A DNA stretch of 15,542 nucleotides, taken from the NCBI GenBank assembly GCA_003520425.1, contig DOUU01000435.1:5036-20577 (forward strand). Direction: 5' to 3'. This stretch comes from Deltaproteobacteria bacterium. GTDB lineage: Bacteria; Myxococcota_A; UBA9160. A program made the translations under genes and the position numbers. Shown here one piece after another: positions 1 through 8,045 of the stretch. The notes under the pieces are model-generated. The model was not told the DNA's origin. It was given only the letters and a program-made list of their open reading frames with translations, and ran no database searches. Each line of letters begins with the position of its first letter. The stretch's first letter is position 1.

Positions 1-61
1 TTTCACTCTTTTCAGGTGCCTTCGGGCCCAACCGTAGAACACGTCGCACCTGCAAAACCGC

Positions 62-311
62 ATGCATTGCGGCCCATCTCAGGCAAAATTGACTGTTCAT
101 GAATTAAGTGGGCTAGGACGAGAGCCCGAAGAGCTCGAGACGCTCCAAGCCGCAGCCGAGCTCGCCAAGCTAAGAAAATCCATCGCCAATCGCATCGCCC
201 GAGTCCTGGAAACGCAAAGACGTCGAACGACGACCGGGCGAGGGGGCGGCAGCAATGCCGCGGAGGTATGCTCAAGCTCACACCGACTCATTCGCATTCA
301 TATATCCATCC
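62..311 (+). other. Left-edge gap with an unrecognised short open frame
   Basis: No recognisable gene lies left of the CMAH-like gene. A plus-strand frame opens at ATG 62 and overlaps the end of that gene tail to tail. Its middle part, about codons 15-50, reads like a helical, charged protein stretch rich in Glu, Leu, Ala and Arg. After that it turns into low-complexity Arg/Thr/Gly sequence. It has no clear ribosome binding site and no family I recognise. It could be a small protein, the remnant of a lost gene, or chance. Two inverted repeats are visible nearby: a 7-bp pair at 13-19 and 46-52, and a 5-bp stem at 58-62 and 68-72. Neither is followed by a T-run. Confidence 0.2.
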
Positions 312-1823
312 TTAAGCGCCTTCTTCAATTTCGGGGTCCGTTCTTTCTACCTCCAGCACCTCGACCCTCAACCTAAGGTTACCACCAGCGAGACATTTTC
401 CCGTGCGTGCGTCCCACTGCCAATGATGGCGTGGGCACTCAATAATCCCGTCCCGAATGATGGCATGTGTCAAGTCCTCGCCCGCATGTGGACAGAAACG
501 TTGCATTCGCAGACCATCGCGTTCAATGGTTTCGGTTACGCTCTGATCGCGTACGAGTTGGAGCGTCTGGACGGGCTCGTCGCCGTACCGCAAGAGGCTC
601 ATGAACCTCAGGTCGAAAACGTCGGGCTCACGGTGCAGCGCCAAGCGCATCGACAATAACGCCTCCTCCCATCCCGTCCCCCCGTCGAGGAGGGCGCGAA
701 GCACACGCGGTGACAACACGATCGTGTACTCGGGCTCGTTTTGCTCCTCGCCCTCGATCACGAGAGGTTCGGCGGTCCCACCAAGGCGTATGCTCCACAG
801 TCTCCCGCCCGAGGACAACCTGATATCCTTGTGGAAGTCCTGCAGGAGATGGTTGTTCCGACGCTGGAGCCTCGAAAAATAACCCGCGATCTCGTCGGAG
901 GTAATCGGCGACTCAGGGGCTGCATAGAACTCGCCCCACTCGTCCCGGCGGCGCTGCCGGTACTCACGAACATCCTCGTGAGTACGAGCACCAGACATAC
1001 GATCCACGACGGGACGTGCCCCCTCAATACGAACGCTGTCGCCGGGGTAGATTCGCAAGACCTCTACGTGGGGGCAGGCCTTTCTGAACGCGTCGGCTAC
1101 GTCCTCCCACTGCGGGAAGATCGTTCTCTGCCGGTCATTGTGCCTTTCCAGCACCGGGTCGAGGAAGCAAGGCGGGCCAGCGGACGGAATGTACGCTTTC
1201 GCGTTGGTCAGTTTGACCTTCCGATACAGCGTGTCCATCAAGGCATGCCGCACACTGTCTACTTTTTTCTGCATCACCTCAGGCGGGTAGTCGTAACAGC
1301 CGGGGTACCACATCGCCCCCGAGAACTGCGCCGCCAGCAAATCGACTTGCTTCGGCAATTCCGACATCGGGGTGTTGCAGTCGTTAAGGTCCAAAAGCCG
1401 GAATCCATTCATGTCCAGGAGCAGGCCGCTGTCCTCTTTGTGGCTCGTATCCAAATACATTGTCGCTACAAAGCCGGGGGTCAACTCATGAGACTCCTGG
1501 TGGTCTAGCGCGATGACATTCCCGAAGCCCAGGCCGTGGAAGCGACGCACCATTCCCTTCGAGCGGTATTTCGGGGCGATTACCGTGACCGAACGGTCGA
1601 GCATACGCAGCAGGCGCTCATCGTAGTGGTCCTCATGCGCGTGGGAGACGTACAGATAGTTGAAGCGCTCGCTCCGGACCTCTGAAAGCAGATGACGGTT
1701 GTCGGGATATGGGAACCACGAGTGCAGAAAGGCCGAGTGAAACCACGGGTCGATGAGGATTTTGACGCCCCCGTGTTGAACGATGAATCCCGCGTGTCCA
1801 AGATACTGGACGAAACTTGCCAT
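312..1823 (-). CDS. CMAH-like MBL-fold / Rieske [2Fe-2S] protein, probable activated-sugar N-acyl hydroxylase
   Basis: A 503-residue protein with two metal domains. The N-terminal part is a metallo-beta-lactamase fold: a GHAGF strand near residue 10 and the metal motif HAHEDH at residues 61-66. The C-terminal part is a Rieske domain with Cys444/His446 and Cys463/His466 (C-P-H, 16 residues, C-P-R-H), followed by W-x-W-D and T-G-K-C. The MBL part and the linker resemble vertebrate CMP-N-acetylneuraminate hydroxylase as I recall it: an F/I-D-P-W motif, an N-D-C-N-T-P stretch, LPKQVDLL, and an R-E-P-D motif in the linker. In CMAH the Rieske domain comes first; here it comes last. The likely role is oxidation of an N-acyl group on a nucleotide sugar, but the substrate is unknown and no CMP-sialic acid genes are visible. 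I chose ATG 1823 because GGAGG sits 6 bases upstream. An in-frame ATG at 1844 would add 7 residues and has a weaker site. It lies alone, separated from the upstream minus-strand genes by GT2 debris. Confidence 0.85.
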   Translation of the reverse strand: MASFVQYLGHAGFIVQHGGVKILIDPWFHSAFLHSWFPYPDNRHLLSEVRSERFNYLYVSHAHEDHYDERLLRMLDRSVTVIAPKYRSKGMVRRFHGLGFGNVIALDHQESHELTPGFVATMYLDTSHKEDSGLLLDMNGFRLLDLNDCNTPMSELPKQVDLLAAQFSGAMWYPGCYDYPPEVMQKKVDSVRHALMDTLYRKVKLTNAKAYIPSAGPPCFLDPVLERHNDRQRTIFPQWEDVADAFRKACPHVEVLRIYPGDSVRIEGARPVVDRMSGARTHEDVREYRQRRRDEWGEFYAAPESPITSDEIAGYFSRLQRRNNHLLQDFHKDIRLSSGGRLWSIRLGGTAEPLVIEGEEQNEPEYTIVLSPRVLRALLDGGTGWEEALLSMRLALHREPDVFDLRFMSLLRYGDEPVQTLQLVRDQSVTETIERDGLRMQRFCPHAGEDLTHAIIRDGIIECPRHHWQWDARTGKCLAGGNLRLRVEVLEVERTDPEIEEGA

Positions 1824-1846
1824 CGCAGTCCTCCGGGTAGTCATAT

Positions 1847-2110
1847 GTCCTGGACTCCGACCCGGCGGGGATTTCCGCCTTTGTTGAAAATTTGCTCGGC
1901 AGCCCTCAGCTGCCCTCCAAACCTCGAGTTACGGTCGTCGTGCCGTGTTACAAATACGGCCGAGTGCAGCCAGCTTGCGTCGCTAGAGTGTTCGGCCAAG
2001 AAACTCGTCGATGTCGATTTCATTGTCGTCAATGACACATTTTCTGAGGGAAGCCGCATTGCGGATGCCTCAGCTCCGGAGCATCCCTACGCGGTCTCCT
2101 GCAGTCGATT
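1847..2110 (+). pseudogene. Broken N-terminus of a GT2 family glycosyltransferase
   Basis: Plus-strand remnant inside the gap between two minus-strand genes. Frame 1847-2006 encodes a GT2 start ending in RVTVVVPCYKYGRVQPACVA, which matches the usual V-S-V-V-V-P-x-Y-N-Y nucleotide-binding strand. About position 2006 the frame shifts by one base. The match then continues as VDVDFIVVNDTFSEGSRIAD, the equivalent of the V-x-V-V-D-D-x-S-x-D-G-S motif that holds the metal/nucleotide Asp. Similarity fades after about 2100, and the rest of the enzyme, including the DxD region and acceptor domain, is absent. The first frame hits a stop soon after the shift. It is opposite in strand to its neighbours, so it looks like the scar of a lost gene. 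No function is expected. Confidence 0.75.
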
Positions 2111-2210
2111 CCATCTCTCCAGGCGAACACCATCGCGCGTCTTGTCGCAGCTAAGGAGGCCGGGGGCCTGTCACGTCGCTAGTAGACCACGAGCGTTGGC
2201 GCTCCGGACA

Positions 2211-3344
2211 TCATGATCGCACGAATAGGCTGCGCAATACAGTCACGACATGATCTTGCTGTTCTTTGGTCATTTCGGGGAACAGAGGCAGGAGAAGGGA
2301 TCGATCGCTCGCCTCTTCCGTTATAGGAAGGGACTGCGGGCCATAGGCGGCTGTGTAGGCAGGCTCACGATGCGCCGTCATAATGCCACGCCTTGAAGAG
2401 ATGCCGGCGTCGAGCAGGCGCTGCATCACGTCATTGCGCGACATTGAGCAGCTTGCTCGCAGCCGAATCGCATACGCCTGGTAGTTCACGTCTGCATATT
2501 CGGGAACGTGCGGCAATTCGATCTCAGCTACGTCTACTAGCAGCTCCCGGTATCTCGCTGCGAGCCCTCGCCGCTGAGCAAGAAGTCCATCGAGACGCTT
2601 CATTTGCTCGATCCCGACGGCCGCCTGAAGATCGGTCATGCGATAGTTGTAACCAAGGCACGGATACTCCTCGATCATCACCCTTCGAGCTTCATGACGT
2701 TTTGTGTCCGAGATACTCATACCGTGCTGGCGCAAGAGTCGCAGTCGTTCTGCGAATGACGCATCGTTCGTCGTGACCATCCCTCCATCGCCCGTGCAGA
2801 TCACTTTCCGAGGATGGAAAGAAAAGCATGCGAGTTGGGTCGTCGCACCGATCGAACGACCCTTGTAGCGCGATCCCAGAGCGCAGGCAGCATCCTCGAA
2901 TATTCGGACTCCTCGGTGGCGGCCGATCTCGAGAAATGCGTCGATATCACAGGGCACACCCATCTGATGAACAAGCATGATCGCTCGCGTGCGAGGGGTG
3001 AGCCGCCGCTCGACGTCATCCGGATCTAGGTTGAACGTCTGCGGGTCGATCTCTGCGAACACAGGCCTCGCCCCGACGTACCGCACTGCATTGGCGGAGG
3101 CGATGTAACTCATCGAGGGAACGATCACCTCGTCCCCGGGCCCGACGTTCAGGATGATCAGGGCGAGGTGCAAAGCTGTGGTGCAGCTGCTGCACGCCAC
3201 GGCATAGCGGGCACCCACGTAGGAAGCCACCGCTTTCTCGAACGCCTCCACGCGCGGACCCTGTGTGAGCCATCCGCAGGCGATCACCTGGCGTACGGCT
3301 TCTACCTCCTCCTCTCCCAGTACCGGCTTCGTGATGGGAATCAC
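2211..3344 (-). CDS. DegT/DnrJ/EryC1/StrS-family PLP-dependent sugar aminotransferase (first)
   Basis: Transfers an amino group, usually from glutamate, to a keto group on a nucleotide-linked sugar. The protein has 377 residues, normal for the family. Visible landmarks are the N-terminal I-P-I-T-K-P start, G-W-L-T-Q-G-P, the phosphate-binding S-S-C-T-T-A-L-H segment, the E-D-A-A-C-A-L-G-S motif with the PLP-contacting Asp (residue 151), and the Schiff-base Lys180 in SFHPRKVICTGDGGM. The sequence resembles the ArnB/PseC/perosamine-synthase side of the family, but the exact substrate cannot be read. The start is set at GTG 3344: its GTG shares bases with the epimerase TGA stop (GTGA, 4-base overlap) and AGGAG lies 8 bases upstream. 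A longer frame to 3392 would run 52 bases into the epimerase. It is translationally coupled to the epimerase and probably the last gene of its operon. Confidence 0.93.
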   Translation of the reverse strand: MIPITKPVLGEEEVEAVRQVIACGWLTQGPRVEAFEKAVASYVGARYAVACSSCTTALHLALIILNVGPGDEVIVPSMSYIASANAVRYVGARPVFAEIDPQTFNLDPDDVERRLTPRTRAIMLVHQMGVPCDIDAFLEIGRHRGVRIFEDAACALGSRYKGRSIGATTQLACFSFHPRKVICTGDGGMVTTNDASFAERLRLLRQHGMSISDTKRHEARRVMIEEYPCLGYNYRMTDLQAAVGIEQMKRLDGLLAQRRGLAARYRELLVDVAEIELPHVPEYADVNYQAYAIRLRASCSMSRNDVMQRLLDAGISSRRGIMTAHREPAYTAAYGPQSLPITEEASDRSLLLPLFPEMTKEQQDHVVTVLRSLFVRS

Positions 3345-4333
3345 TGGGAGTACTCCTGCCACTGATTGGCCGCGATTGCGTGCTTTCTCCACTCCACCAG
3401 GCGCCGCAGACCCTCTGCCAGACCGATGCGCGCACGGAACCCAAGCCTTTCGGCAGCCTTCGAAACATCGGCCAGCCGTCGCGGAACGGGATTCTCCGCG
3501 CGTTCTGGAAGGAATTCGGGTTTGACGTCCGAACGTCCTGTCACTTGGAGCAGAGCTTCGAGCAGGCCCAGAAGCGTCGTCTCGGTTCCCGACGCGACAT
3601 TGAACACTTCATCGCTCACATCGCTCCTGGCTGCCAGGACGTTCGCGCGTGCGATATCTTCGCTGAAGACGAAGTCCATAGTGGCTTTGCCGTCCCCGAA
3701 GATCTTTGGCCGCTCACCCCTGTCGAGACAATCGAGCCACCGGATCAAGACCTCCGTGTACTTTCCGAATACGTCCATTCGCGGCCCATATACATTGAAG
3801 TAGCGGAGTGCGACATACGGCAAGCCGTACATCTCGTGGAAGGCACGTAGCATGCCTTCGTTGGCGAGCTTCGCGGCTCCGTAAAGAGTTCGATTGCCGT
3901 AGGGGTGATGGTCTTCCTCCGTCGGGAACAGCGTTGCCGCTCCATAAATCGACGCGGAGCTTGCAGCAATCACCTTCTTCACTCCTGCCGCGACAGAGGC
4001 TTCGAGGACGTTGAACGTACCGTCCACCAGCACTTCGAGGCACTCGCGCGGCTTCTCAGCACAAGCGGTGATCCTGAGGGCCGCCTGGTGAAAGACGACA
4101 TCCACGCCGTCAAAGTGTGGGCGTATCTCACCCGGAGCGCGGATGTCCTTCTGGATCAGCTCGACCTTGGCGAGCTTGCGAGCTTCCTCGAGATTCAGGG
4201 GGGATCCGCGGCTCAGGTTATCGATCACCACGACCTTTCGAACATGCTCGTCTCGCGAAAGGAGGTCCGCGATGGTGGATCCGATGAGCCCACATCCGCC
4301 CGTAATCAGGACGACCTTGTCTCGTAGTTCCAT
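3341..4333 (-). CDS. NAD-dependent nucleotide-sugar epimerase/dehydratase (extended SDR)
   Basis: A 330-residue Rossmann-fold enzyme. The NAD-binding motif is GGCGLIGS at residues 12-19, and an acidic D-N-L follows the second strand near residue 38. The catalytic set is Ser125-Ser126 with Tyr151 and Lys155 (YGAAK), then RYFNVYGPR near residues 177-185. This is the classic UDP-hexose or UDP-HexNAc 4-epimerase layout, with related dehydratases as an alternative. It starts 3 bases after the stop of the upstream acetyltransferase gene. GGAGGA lies 11 bases before ATG 4333, inside the end of that gene. Its stop overlaps the next gene's GTG. Position between the acetyltransferase and an aminotransferase suggests it supplies or tailors the UDP-amino sugar. 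The true substrate is not decidable from sequence. Confidence 0.92.
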   Translation of the reverse strand: MELRDKVVLITGGCGLIGSTIADLLSRDEHVRKVVVIDNLSRGSPLNLEEARKLAKVELIQKDIRAPGEIRPHFDGVDVVFHQAALRITACAEKPRECLEVLVDGTFNVLEASVAAGVKKVIAASSASIYGAATLFPTEEDHHPYGNRTLYGAAKLANEGMLRAFHEMYGLPYVALRYFNVYGPRMDVFGKYTEVLIRWLDCLDRGERPKIFGDGKATMDFVFSEDIARANVLAARSDVSDEVFNVASGTETTLLGLLEALLQVTGRSDVKPEFLPERAENPVPRRLADVSKAAERLGFRARIGLAEGLRRLVEWRKHAIAANQWQEYSQ

Positions 4334-4336
4334 AGA

Positions 4337-4825
4337 TCAGCCTGTCCTCCGAAAGGCCCGTGCTGGGTTTCCTGCCACGACGCTGTGCGGAGCAACATCC
4401 TTGGTCACGACCGCGCCCGCTCCAACCAACGCCCCCTCCCCAATCGTGACGCCACAGAGAATAACGGCTCCGCTGCCCACAGACGCCCGGCGCCGGACGT
4501 AGGTCTCAACGACCTTCCAATCGGACGGACCCTGCAACGAGCCATCCGGATTCACGGCGGCGGGATAGCGGTCGTTCACAAAGACGACATGGTGCCCGAT
4601 GAAGCACTCATCTTCGATCGTGACGCCTTCACAGATGAAGGTGTGGCTGGAAATCTTGCAGTTGCGGCCGACCACGGCATTGCGTTGGATCTCGACGAAG
4701 GTGCCGATCCGCGAGTCCGCGCCAATGGTACAACCATACAGATTCACAAAACCTGCGATCTGGACCCCAGAGCCCAGGACAACGTCGGGGGCGATTCGGC
4801 AGAAGTCTCGTGTGGGCTCGCTCAT
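4337..4825 (-). CDS. WbpD/WlbB-like UDP-amino-sugar N-acetyltransferase (left-handed beta-helix)
   Basis: Predicted to transfer an acetyl group from acetyl-CoA to the 3-amino group of a UDP-linked sugar. The 162 residues show repeated hexapeptide turns (I-G-A-D-S-R, V-G-R-N-C-K, I-E-D-E-C-F), a conserved His at about residue 79, the FVNDRYP loop at 82-88 typical of WbpD/WlbB and of the related QdtC/FdtC enzymes, and the closing AGNPAR at 151-156. Its ATG overlaps the TGA of the Gfo/Idh gene (ATGA). The pairing with a Gfo/Idh dehydrogenase favours the WbpB-WbpE-WbpD type pathway, which makes UDP-GlcNAc(3NAc)A, over a dTDP-sugar pathway. The specific sugar is inference. Confidence 0.9.
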   Translation of the reverse strand: MSEPTRDFCRIAPDVVLGSGVQIAGFVNLYGCTIGADSRIGTFVEIQRNAVVGRNCKISSHTFICEGVTIEDECFIGHHVVFVNDRYPAAVNPDGSLQGPSDWKVVETYVRRRASVGSGAVILCGVTIGEGALVGAGAVVTKDVAPHSVVAGNPARAFRRTG

Positions 4826-5823
4826 ACGGGGACCTTCTTGCCGTCAGTGGCCGCGGATTTGCTGGCGGCAGCGAGCAGCTTCACGACGACCAAGCCGGCC
4901 TCTCCGCTTGAGCGAGGCATCTTCTGGAGTCGTACACACTCCGCGAAATGCTCGCACTCCACCGAGAGCGCCTCGCGCTGCTCGAGGCGCGGCGACCACA
5001 TGTCGCCCGTGCGGTAGTCGATCAGCGTCTTGTAGACCCCCTCCTGCGAGGAGATCTCGACGCCCCGATCGTACACCTGCACTTTCTCACTCGGCTCCAT
5101 GTCATCGAAGAGAAGCATCTTCTTGCTGCCACCGATCAGGATCTGCCGCACCTTCACGGGCGAGAGCCAGTTCACGTGGAAGTGAGCGATGAAGGCGTTG
5201 TCGTAATGCACCGTCATATACGCCAGATCGGCAAGACCCGTCCCTGTGTGATCCACGGTGTGTGCGGAGACAAGGCGAGGCTCAGAGGAGACGAGATACG
5301 TCAGAATCGATAGGTCGTGCGGGGCCAAGTCCCAGAGGACATCGATGTCGTGCTGAAAGAGGCCGAGGTTCACCCTCACGGAGTCGAAGTAGTAGAGGTC
5401 ACCGATCTCTCCGGCATTGAGCAATTCCTTCATCTTTCGAACTGCACCCGTGTAGATGAAAGTATGATCTACCATAAGGACGAGGCCCTTCTTGGCCGCG
5501 AGGGCCACAAGCTCCTCCGACTCCTCGACCGTGGCCGTCATTGGCTTCTCGATGAAAACGTGCTTTCCCTGCTCGAGGGCGCGTTTGGCGAGGGGAAAGT
5601 GGGTATGCACGGGCGTCGCGATCGCAATCGCGTCCAGCTCCCGATCGGTGAAGAGTTCCTCCACATTGGCGGTGACACCAAGCGTGGGGTATCGCTTCTT
5701 GGCAAGGGCGCGGCGCTCCGCCCGCATGTCCGCGCACCATCGGACTTCTGTGTCCGGTGCCTCGGCGAGGTTCCGCAGGAGATTGGGCCCCCAGTAGCCG
5801 TATCCAATGACGCCGATCTTCAT
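4822..5823 (-). CDS. Gfo/Idh/MocA-family nucleotide-sugar 3-dehydrogenase (WbpB/WlbA-like)
   Basis: A 333-residue oxidoreductase. The N-terminal Rossmann motif is GVIGYGYWG at residues 4-12. EKP at 92-94 carries the catalytic-type Lys, and W-D-L-A-P-H-D at 164-170 is the conserved active-site stretch of WbpB/WlbA-like members. In that pathway the enzyme oxidises the C3 hydroxyl of UDP-GlcNAcA to a ketone, which a DegT enzyme then aminates. The next gene downstream is the matching acetyltransferase, overlapping by 4 bases, and two DegT enzymes lie close by, so the assignment is well supported by context. A GGCGGGA stretch about 6 bases upstream may serve as the ribosome site. A 133-base gap separates it from the PglD-like gene, so it may have its own promoter, although I see no convincing -35/-10 pair there. 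Confidence 0.92.
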   Translation of the reverse strand: MKIGVIGYGYWGPNLLRNLAEAPDTEVRWCADMRAERRALAKKRYPTLGVTANVEELFTDRELDAIAIATPVHTHFPLAKRALEQGKHVFIEKPMTATVEESEELVALAAKKGLVLMVDHTFIYTGAVRKMKELLNAGEIGDLYYFDSVRVNLGLFQHDIDVLWDLAPHDLSILTYLVSSEPRLVSAHTVDHTGTGLADLAYMTVHYDNAFIAHFHVNWLSPVKVRQILIGGSKKMLLFDDMEPSEKVQVYDRGVEISSQEGVYKTLIDYRTGDMWSPRLEQREALSVECEHFAECVRLQKMPRSSGEAGLVVVKLLAAASKSAATDGKKVPV

Positions 5824-5956
5824 GTCTGGTCCCGCCTATTTCCTTGGATCCCTATAGATTCCGTGCGTGACGTCCAGTATTGACGCGCGCCTCGGGCCGC
5901 GCAGCTTTAGAGCGGTCCCCACTCCGCGCCCTGAAGCACCGAAGGCGACACCCGTT

Positions 5957-6589
5957 TCAACCGAGTTCCCTCGCCGGATTTCCCGCCACCCTTGCACCGG
6001 GCGGCACCGGATGGATGACGTTCGAGCCCAAGCCCACGAGGGCATTCTCTCCAATCTCGCTGTGATCGATCAGCGTGGAGCCGCTCCCGATATAGGATTG
6101 CGCTCCGACGATGACATGACCCGCAACCGTCACATTCGAGCCAATCAGTGCGTGATCTCGGATCACAGCATCATGGTGGATTACAGAATTCGGCAGGACG
6201 CAAACATGGTTTCCGACCTGCGCATTGCTCGTCACAACGACACCGGCCATGAGGAGCGTGTTGAAGCCGATGTTCCGTCGGTCGGCGACGGTAGCCCGCG
6301 GATGGATCACGCGCGCAAAGCGCTCCTTGCGGATGCCGAGGCTGGCGATGATGTCGCGTCGGCGTCGATAGGACGTCGGGCTGCCCGGAACCGCTAGGAC
6401 CTTGGCTTCTGGATAGCGCTCCAAGAACGCGCGGGAATGCACCTCAAAGGAGTCAGACCTTTCGTATTTCTCAGGAGAGTCATCGATAAAGCCAATCAGC
6501 TCGAACTCATCGCTGAGGCAGTCCACGGCCTCGAGCGCATTGCCACCGAACGGAAAAAGGATCAGCTTCTCCCGCATTTCAGTATGCAT
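5957..6589 (-). CDS. PglD/NeuD-like sugar O/N-acetyltransferase
   Basis: A 210-residue protein with the two-part NeuD/PglD layout. A small Rossmann-like N-terminal half (LILFPFGGNALEAVDCL, then a G-F-I-D-D strand near residue 35) would bind the sugar nucleotide. A C-terminal left-handed beta-helix of hexapeptide repeats runs from about residue 95 and ends in V-A-G-N-P-A-R. The I-H-H-D turn near residue 138 corresponds to the catalytic His region (D/N-H-D) of PglD. Family members acetylate UDP-4-amino-sugars or sialic-acid-like sugars. ATG 6589 overlaps the end of the upstream aminotransferase gene by 11 bases. A second in-frame ATG at 6577 is possible. The aminotransferase/PglD pair suggests they make one acetamido sugar together. 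Confidence 0.88.
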   Translation of the reverse strand: MHTEMREKLILFPFGGNALEAVDCLSDEFELIGFIDDSPEKYERSDSFEVHSRAFLERYPEAKVLAVPGSPTSYRRRRDIIASLGIRKERFARVIHPRATVADRRNIGFNTLLMAGVVVTSNAQVGNHVCVLPNSVIHHDAVIRDHALIGSNVTVAGHVIVGAQSYIGSGSTLIDHSEIGENALVGLGSNVIHPVPPGARVAGNPARELG

Positions 6590-7694
6590 TCACAGCTTGG
6601 ATGACTTCCCGAACCTGAGTGTCCGTGAGCTCCGGAAACATCGGGAGAGACACGCAATGCGAGGAGAGATATTCCGCGTTCGGCAACTGTCCGGGTTGGT
6701 AGCCGAGGTGCGAGTAGGCCTTCTGGAGATGACAGGGCACTGGGTAGTGGAAGGCAGGAACGATGCCGTGGTCCTTCAAGAACTCCACGAGCTCGTCCCT
6801 TGCCTCCGTCGTGACAACGAAGAGGTGATGAACCGAGTCCGCCCAAGGAGGTGCTCCCTGCAGGCGGATCTTCTTGTTTTGAATCCCGTGACGGTAGACC
6901 GCAGCGATCGCCCGTCGGCGATCATTCCAGCCATCTAAGTATCGCAGCTTAATGCTCAAGGACGCGCCCTCAAGGCCGCCCATGCGGTAGTTGTAGCCGA
7001 TCTCGTGGTGGTAATAGCGCACCGAAGAGCCGTGATTGCGCAGCGAGCGCAGGCGCGTCGTGAGAGACTCGCTGTTCGTGGCAATCGCTCCGGCCTCTCC
7101 ACAAGCTCCAAGGTTCTTTCCGGGATAGAAGCTGAAGCAGGCCATCTCTCCGAAGCCGCCCACTCGAACGCCCTTGTATCGCGCGCCGTGGGCTTGGGCA
7201 GCATCTTCGACGAGCGCGATGCGACGCTCCCGACACACCGCCTTTAGGGCGTCGACGTCGAACGGCTGTCCGTAGAGATGGACGCCGATAATCGCACGCG
7301 TGCGGTCGGTGACGGCAGCCGCAGCTTTCCCGACATCGATCTCCCACGTATCGGGATCGCAGTCGACGAAGACCGGGCTGGCGCCGGCGTGCGATACGCC
7401 CCACGCCGTGGCGATGAAGGTGTTGGCGGGAATGATCACCTCATCGCCCGGACCGATACCGAGAGCGCGCATGGCCAGGTGAAGAGCCACGGTTCCGTTG
7501 CTGACTCCGACGGCCGATCGAGTGCCCAGGTAGGCTGCGAACGCGGTCTCGAACTCCTCGACAAACGGTCCGCTCGAAAAGGCGGTGGCGTCGTAGACTC
7601 TCTCAAATGCGTCGAAGATCTCTTTCTTGAGCGCTTGATGCTGCGTCTTCAGATCTACGCACGGGATCTTCTGCCGATTTTCTTGATTCGACAT
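6579..7694 (-). CDS. DegT/DnrJ/EryC1/StrS-family sugar aminotransferase (second, WbpE/QdtB-like)
   Basis: A PLP enzyme of 371 residues from ATG 7694. Landmarks: I-P-C-V-D-L-K-T-Q-H at the N-terminus, as in WbpE/QdtB-type 3-keto-sugar aminotransferases; S-N-G-T-V-A-L-H-L-A for phosphate binding; V-E-D-A-A-Q-A-H-G with the PLP Asp (about residue 164); Schiff-base Lys193 in FSFYPGKNLGACGEAGA; and V-P-A-F-H-Y-P-V-P near the C-terminus. It looks more like WbpE than the other DegT in this window does, so it is the better candidate to aminate the product of the Gfo/Idh enzyme. A GTG at 7712 is an alternative start with no good ribosome site; ATG 7694 has GGAG 12 bases upstream, which is also imperfect. 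It is the first gene of the minus-strand block and overlaps the PglD-like gene. Confidence 0.92.
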   Translation of the reverse strand: MSNQENRQKIPCVDLKTQHQALKKEIFDAFERVYDATAFSSGPFVEEFETAFAAYLGTRSAVGVSNGTVALHLAMRALGIGPGDEVIIPANTFIATAWGVSHAGASPVFVDCDPDTWEIDVGKAAAAVTDRTRAIIGVHLYGQPFDVDALKAVCRERRIALVEDAAQAHGARYKGVRVGGFGEMACFSFYPGKNLGACGEAGAIATNSESLTTRLRSLRNHGSSVRYYHHEIGYNYRMGGLEGASLSIKLRYLDGWNDRRRAIAAVYRHGIQNKKIRLQGAPPWADSVHHLFVVTTEARDELVEFLKDHGIVPAFHYPVPCHLQKAYSHLGYQPGQLPNAEYLSSHCVSLPMFPELTDTQVREVIQAVNAY

Positions 7695-7715
7695 CGTCGC
7701 TTCGATCTCCACTGG

Positions 7716-8045
7716 TCAGAGCGATGCCTGCGGCCGGACCTGGATCGGGCGCGGGGGACCACCGGATCGTGGAGACCAGCTGGGCATCAGTCGCGTGCCA
7801 CCAATAGCGGACTTTGCACCCTCACTGCGATCCAGGCCGACCTCGGGTCGGTACCCCCTGAATCTTCGGGTCTTCGGCACCCGTGATGCCCTGGGCAAAT
7901 TGCTGAGTGCAGGCGACGCAACCCTCGGCTCGACTCCATTGACGAGCGAGGTGCATCTGGCATGCGCCGAACGCGCAACTACAGGGGCGAAGACGGCGAC
8001 GGCCATGAGAAGGAATCGCGTGACAGTCTTCCGGTTCCCGGTCAA
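7716..8045 (-). other. Doubtful small exported-protein frame or gene remnant
   Basis: An open frame with a signal-peptide-like start: basic residues, then the hydrophobic run FLLMAVAVFAPVVA, then a possible A-H-A cleavage site. The rest is rich in Arg, Pro and Ser and matches nothing I know, and other frames over the same DNA look equally plausible in places. ATG 8054 has GGAGG directly against it, too close to work. A TTG at 8045 would place that GGAGG at 9 bases. The open frame ends just before the aminotransferase gene. It may be a real small periplasmic protein, or the 5' end of a decayed gene in a region that also holds an IS remnant. Confidence 0.25.

Noticed and set aside
741..1508. 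Long plus-strand open frame of about 255 codons
   Set aside because: It lies fully opposite the CMAH-like gene, whose metal motifs are intact, and its translation shows no domain.
2186..2206. GAGCG-TTGG-CGCTC stem as a terminator
   Set aside because: Only 5 bp, no T-run on either strand, and not placed after a plus-strand gene end.
5824..5956. Promoter for the Gfo/Idh gene in the 133-base gap
   Set aside because: TGGACG and TATAGG can be found on the minus strand, but the spacing of about 14 bases is too short to trust.
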